Shown here: positions 63,668-64,000 of the stretch, piece by piece
How positions within the stretch are numbered: the stretch's first letter is position 1
Layout of the letters: every line of letters begins with the position of its first letter
NCBI GenBank assembly: GCA_024234575.1
Contig: JACKOB010000004.1
Coordinates: 1 to 64,000 of the forward strand
Direction: 5' to 3'
Source of the DNA: Hahellaceae bacterium
Lineage (GTDB): Bacteria; Pseudomonadota; Gammaproteobacteria; Pseudomonadales; Oleiphilaceae
Length of the DNA: 64,000 nucleotides
Position numbers and translations under genes: made by a program
Notes under the pieces: model-generated
The model's database searches: none
The model's input: only the letters and a program-made list of their open reading frames with translations
Told to the model about the DNA's origin: nothing

Positions 63668-64000
63668 TTATTTTGCAGGTATTAGCAGCTCGTCGAGGTC
63701 AATTTTGTCGGGGCGATACTGATTAACTTTGTTATCCTGGGGATAGCCTAACGCCAGGCCACAGACCAGTTTGTAATCTTTGGGCACTTTAAAAAACTTG
63801 TCGATCGGGGAGCGCCAGATGCCTAAAGCACCTTGCGCGCAGGTGCCTAGCCCTTTGTTAGTGGCCGAAAGCATGAGTGACTGCATCATGATGCCCGCAT
63901 CAACCAGTGCGGTGTGTTTCATCCCAGGATGCACAAAGAAAAATATCGCCACCGGTGCATCAAAGAAAATAAAGTTTCTGGCCATTTGCTCGTCGCGGGC
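63668..64000 (-). CDS. Nitroreductase family protein (5' end beyond window)
   Basis: The visible 110 codons hold the C-terminal half of a nitroreductase-like FMN enzyme: FVHPGMKHTALVDAGIMMQS, GTCAQGALGIWRSPIDKFFK and KLVCGLALGYPQ. The frame continues upstream past 64000 (RDEQMARNF). These FMN-dependent enzymes use NAD(P)H to reduce nitroaromatics, quinones or flavins. It ends at 63668 and probably shares a transcript with the small acidic gene. The true start is not in the window. Confidence 0.75.
   Translation of the reverse strand, partial: ARDEQMARNFIFFDAPVAIFFFVHPGMKHTALVDAGIMMQSLMLSATNKGLGTCAQGALGIWRSPIDKFFKVPKDYKLVCGLALGYPQDNKVNQYRPDKIDLDELLIPAK

Noticed and set aside
1..64000. IS elements, prophage, CRISPR, tRNA and rRNA genes
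   Set aside because: No transposase-like or phage-like frames, no regularly spaced direct repeats and no cloverleaf or rRNA-like sequence were seen in any gap.

Overview
The window reads as chromosomal DNA of a free-living, probably marine, gammaproteobacterium. Supporting signs are the PtsP, SohB, MnmD, YacL, BolA and QmcA-type proteins, several c-di-GMP proteins, a CHASE2 sensor kinase operon and an assimilatory nirBD cluster. Base composition is moderate. A Cellvibrionales-like lineage would fit, but that is inference. I see no IS element, prophage, CRISPR array, tRNA or rRNA. Gene order looks like stable core and semi-core chromosome rather than an island.

Layout. 0.1-9.2 kb: an SLC12-like transporter, a tandem DsbA/kappa-type protein, a repeat-containing secreted protein, a zinc-peptidase-like protein, PtsP (EI-Ntr) and a SohB-type peptidase. 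9.2-20.5 kb: a REC-PAS-GGDEF-EAL regulator, a slipin/NfeD pair, a WYL regulator, a coiled-coil membrane protein, and a 1345-residue PilZ-DUF1631-GGDEF-EAL protein followed by a small TPR-like exported protein. 20.5-31.2 kb: DUF1653, a TPP enzyme, a NarX-like nitrate sensor kinase, a solitary short flagellin, a stand-alone MnmD coupled to YacL, and an RND efflux pair. 31.4-37.9 kb: type III glutamine synthetase diverging from malate synthase G, then a class V glyoxylate-type aminotransferase. 38.2-43.3 kb: a response regulator, LysM-FecR protein and CHASE2 kinase operon. 43.5-48.7 kb: a topoisomerase III homologue with replaced catalytic residues, then a PAS histidine kinase and an HD-GYP protein. 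48.9-54.5 kb: BolA, a YciO/Sua5 protein, unknowns, a frameshifted solute-binding protein, an MBL-fold protein and NnrS. 54.8-64 kb: an orphan immunity-like gene, a DUF3565-DUF1971 fusion, cobA-nirB-nirD-nitrate transporter, a PP2C-Ser/Thr kinase fusion, a small unknown and a truncated nitroreductase.

How it works together. Nitrogen metabolism is the main thread. It includes a NarX-type sensor, siroheme synthesis (CobA), NADH nitrite reductase (NirBD), a nitrate/nitrite transporter, NnrS, GSIII and PtsP. Both glnN and the cobA-nirBD operon carry a good sigma-54 -24/-12 element with an NtrC-like palindrome centred about 120 bp upstream of the predicted start site. This suggests common NtrC control. 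A second thread is c-di-GMP and signal transduction, with three c-di-GMP-type proteins and three histidine kinases. The most unusual single gene is the topoisomerase III homologue at 43469-45823. Its active-site tyrosine is Phe and one Toprim metal-binding Asp is Ala.
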